From a virus, in the IMG/VR virus record IMGVR_UViG_3300025132_000343, positions 1 through 22,311 of that record: a stretch of DNA of 22,311 bases. One strand, given 5' to 3'. The notes beneath the pieces were generated by a model. The model made no database searches, was not told the origin of the DNA, and worked only from the letters and a program-made list of their open reading frames with translations. This document shows positions 21,464-22,311 of this stretch, piece after piece. The translations under genes and the position numbers were made by a program. Each line of letters opens with the position of its first letter. The first letter of the stretch is position 1.

Positions 21464-21519
21464 GTGATTCTCCTGTCGTGGCTAGAGTCTAATGTTCCAC
21501 ATGGAACAATTAGTCAGGG
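21464..21519. other. Intergenic region between capsid terminator and next gene
   Basis: This 56-base gap holds the parS-like palindrome and the AGGAG ribosome-binding site of the following gene. It is one of the few non-coding gaps here, and it is where a promoter for the downstream 21 kb could sit. I see no convincing -35/-10 pair with normal spacing on the minus strand. Confidence 0.6.
21493..21508. promoter_or_regulatory. parS-like 16-bp near-palindrome
   Basis: The sequence TGTTCCACATGGAACA has 6-base arms (TGTTCC / GGAACA) around ACAT. It differs by one base (A for G at position 9) from the perfect palindrome TGTTCCACGTGGAACA. That perfect sequence is of the chromosomal parS type bound by ParB (B. 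subtilis-type consensus TGTTTCACGTGAAACA and its close variants). It lies outside genes, between the capsid terminator and the next ribosome-binding site. ParB binding is inferred; an operator for another repressor is also possible. Confidence 0.6.
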
Positions 21520-21540
21520 AAAAAGGGGGCCGAAGCCCCC
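21520..21540 (-). terminator. Intrinsic terminator after the major capsid gene
   Basis: On the minus strand this reads GGGGGC-TTCG-GCCCCC followed by TTTTT. It has a 6-bp all-GC stem, a UUCG tetraloop and a U-run, which is a classic strong intrinsic terminator. It lies just beyond the capsid stop at 21547. It would set capsid mRNA apart from the downstream genes or reduce read-through. Confidence 0.9.
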
Positions 21541-21546
21541 GACATT

Positions 21547-22311
21547 TTAGGAAGTTCCGGGCGAGCCGTAAATTCCGAGTGGATCAGATACGCCGAACGA
21601 GTAACGAGCGCGGGCTTTGTAGCGCACGTTTCCTGTATCGAAATCTCCGTCCATTGAAGTTTCAAGCGCGGTGCGCTCAAAGTGCTTCATACCGTTCGGC
21701 ACATCGGTGATCAAGAAGAAGGCATTGGTGTCAGTCAAGAAGTGATTGACAGAGTAACCTTCTGGGATTGAACCGTTGTTGCGAAGGGCGTTGATGTCGT
21801 TGTCAGACGTTCCGACTCGACCCTCAGTCTCAAGCAAGCGAGTTGCTACAAACTGAAGTGCGGGGGGAACAATCAAACGACGGGGGCGAGCCGCAATCAG
21901 CAGTCCACGCTCATCGGTAAATGCGGCGATGTTAATCACAGCATCTTCCAGTGAGGTTTCATTCAGATCAGCCGCAGTGGTAGGACGGTTAGCATTGGTA
22001 CCACCGTTTACCAGAGGGTGAGCCGTGCTGAACAGCGTAACGCCGTCACCAGATTGGAAGGTGTTGAAACCGTTATTCAACGGATTCGCCGACTTCACTT
22101 GCTTGGTATGCGCCATTGCCCTTGCAAGAGCTTTTGTATATCTTGCAGACAATGAGTCATATAGATTGTCCTCCATTGCTTCTTCTGTGATACTGAAGCC
22201 GAGAGCAATCGTTTCATGATTATACCTAGCAGTGAACGACTCTTGCGCCGAGTCATAGCTGATGGCCGCGCCTTCAGCTTTAACTGGTGCGGCACCAAAG
22301 CCGGACAGCTT
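21547..22311 (-). CDS. Major capsid protein, C-terminal part (start outside window)
   Basis: The frame is open to the window edge and gives 254 residues without a start. A Met in GFSITEEAMEDNLYD is internal, because in-frame protein upstream (SGFGAAPVKAEGAAISYDSA and YNHETIALGFSITEEA) continues the fold. Other landmarks are LFSTAHPLVNGGTNANRPTT, IAAFTDERGLLIAARPRRLI, VPPALQFVATRLLETEGRVG and the C-terminal VRYKARARYSFGVSDPLGIY. These match major capsid proteins of marine tailed phages, which I associate with the Mu gpT-like head-protein group of the HK97 fold. It is followed by a strong terminator, as expected for an abundant product. Confidence 0.88.
   Translation of the reverse strand, partial: KLSGFGAAPVKAEGAAISYDSAQESFTARYNHETIALGFSITEEAMEDNLYDSLSARYTKALARAMAHTKQVKSANPLNNGFNTFQSGDGVTLFSTAHPLVNGGTNANRPTTAADLNETSLEDAVINIAAFTDERGLLIAARPRRLIVPPALQFVATRLLETEGRVGTSDNDINALRNNGSIPEGYSVNHFLTDTNAFFLITDVPNGMKHFERTALETSMDGDFDTGNVRYKARARYSFGVSDPLGIYGSPGTS

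Noticed and set aside
21464-21519. Sigma70-type promoter before the decoration gene
   Set aside because: TTGTTC and TAGACT are present on the minus strand but only 12 bases apart, so normal spacing is not met.
1-22311. Integrase, attachment site, tRNA or transposon
   Set aside because: No recombinase-like protein, tRNA-like fold or terminal inverted repeats were seen in the window.

Overview
The window is a dense stretch of the late (virion morphogenesis and lysis) region of a tailed phage, almost certainly a marine podovirus-like phage or a prophage of that kind. Every supported gene reads on the minus strand, so transcription runs from base 22311 towards base 1. Genes are packed with stop/start overlaps (TAATG, TGATG, ATGA) or gaps of a few bases. 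Many protein motifs are ones I recall from uncultured marine phages: the capsid C-terminus, SU10-type adaptor, fibre repeats of the TAAELNILDG kind, the GTA-type 3TM holin, and the motif SDAGAKRLDEMMDK. The holin type and a ParB-site-like palindrome make an alphaproteobacterial host plausible, but that is inference. I see no tRNA, integrase, transposon or CRISPR array.

Region by region, in transcription order. (1) 22311-20533: 3' part of the major capsid protein, a strong UUCG-loop terminator, a short intergenic region with a parS-like palindrome, then two small virion-type proteins. (2) 20533-19544: five very small, highly basic proteins. (3) 19544-17135: head-tail adaptor-type proteins and three small conserved phage proteins. 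(4) 17132-13445: a fibre protein, a 679-residue protein of about six tandem modules, and a tail-assembly-chaperone-like protein. (5) 13430-10001: two proteins with N-terminal signal peptides (one Asn/Thr-rich, one with a Pro/Glu-rich linker) followed by two membrane-anchored coiled-coil proteins. (6) 10001-8247: two repeat-rich fibre/structural proteins. (7) 8237-7145: a lysis cassette of 3TM holin, two tiny membrane proteins and an M15 endolysin. (8) 7145-4550: a P22 gp10-like nozzle/stabilisation protein and three small accessory proteins. (9) 4550-1: a large internal or ejection-type protein with an EF-hand-like loop, a GNAT-like protein, and two further putative internal virion proteins, the last cut by the window edge.

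The head, connector, fibre, nozzle and ejection genes would build the virion, and the lysis cassette would release it. The part that ordinary virion biology does not explain is block 5, a run of exported or membrane-anchored proteins inside the tail genes. It is my main candidate for an undescribed envelope-acting system. The parS-like palindrome and the cluster of tiny basic proteins are the next most interesting signals. There is no gene-free stretch longer than about 85 bases.
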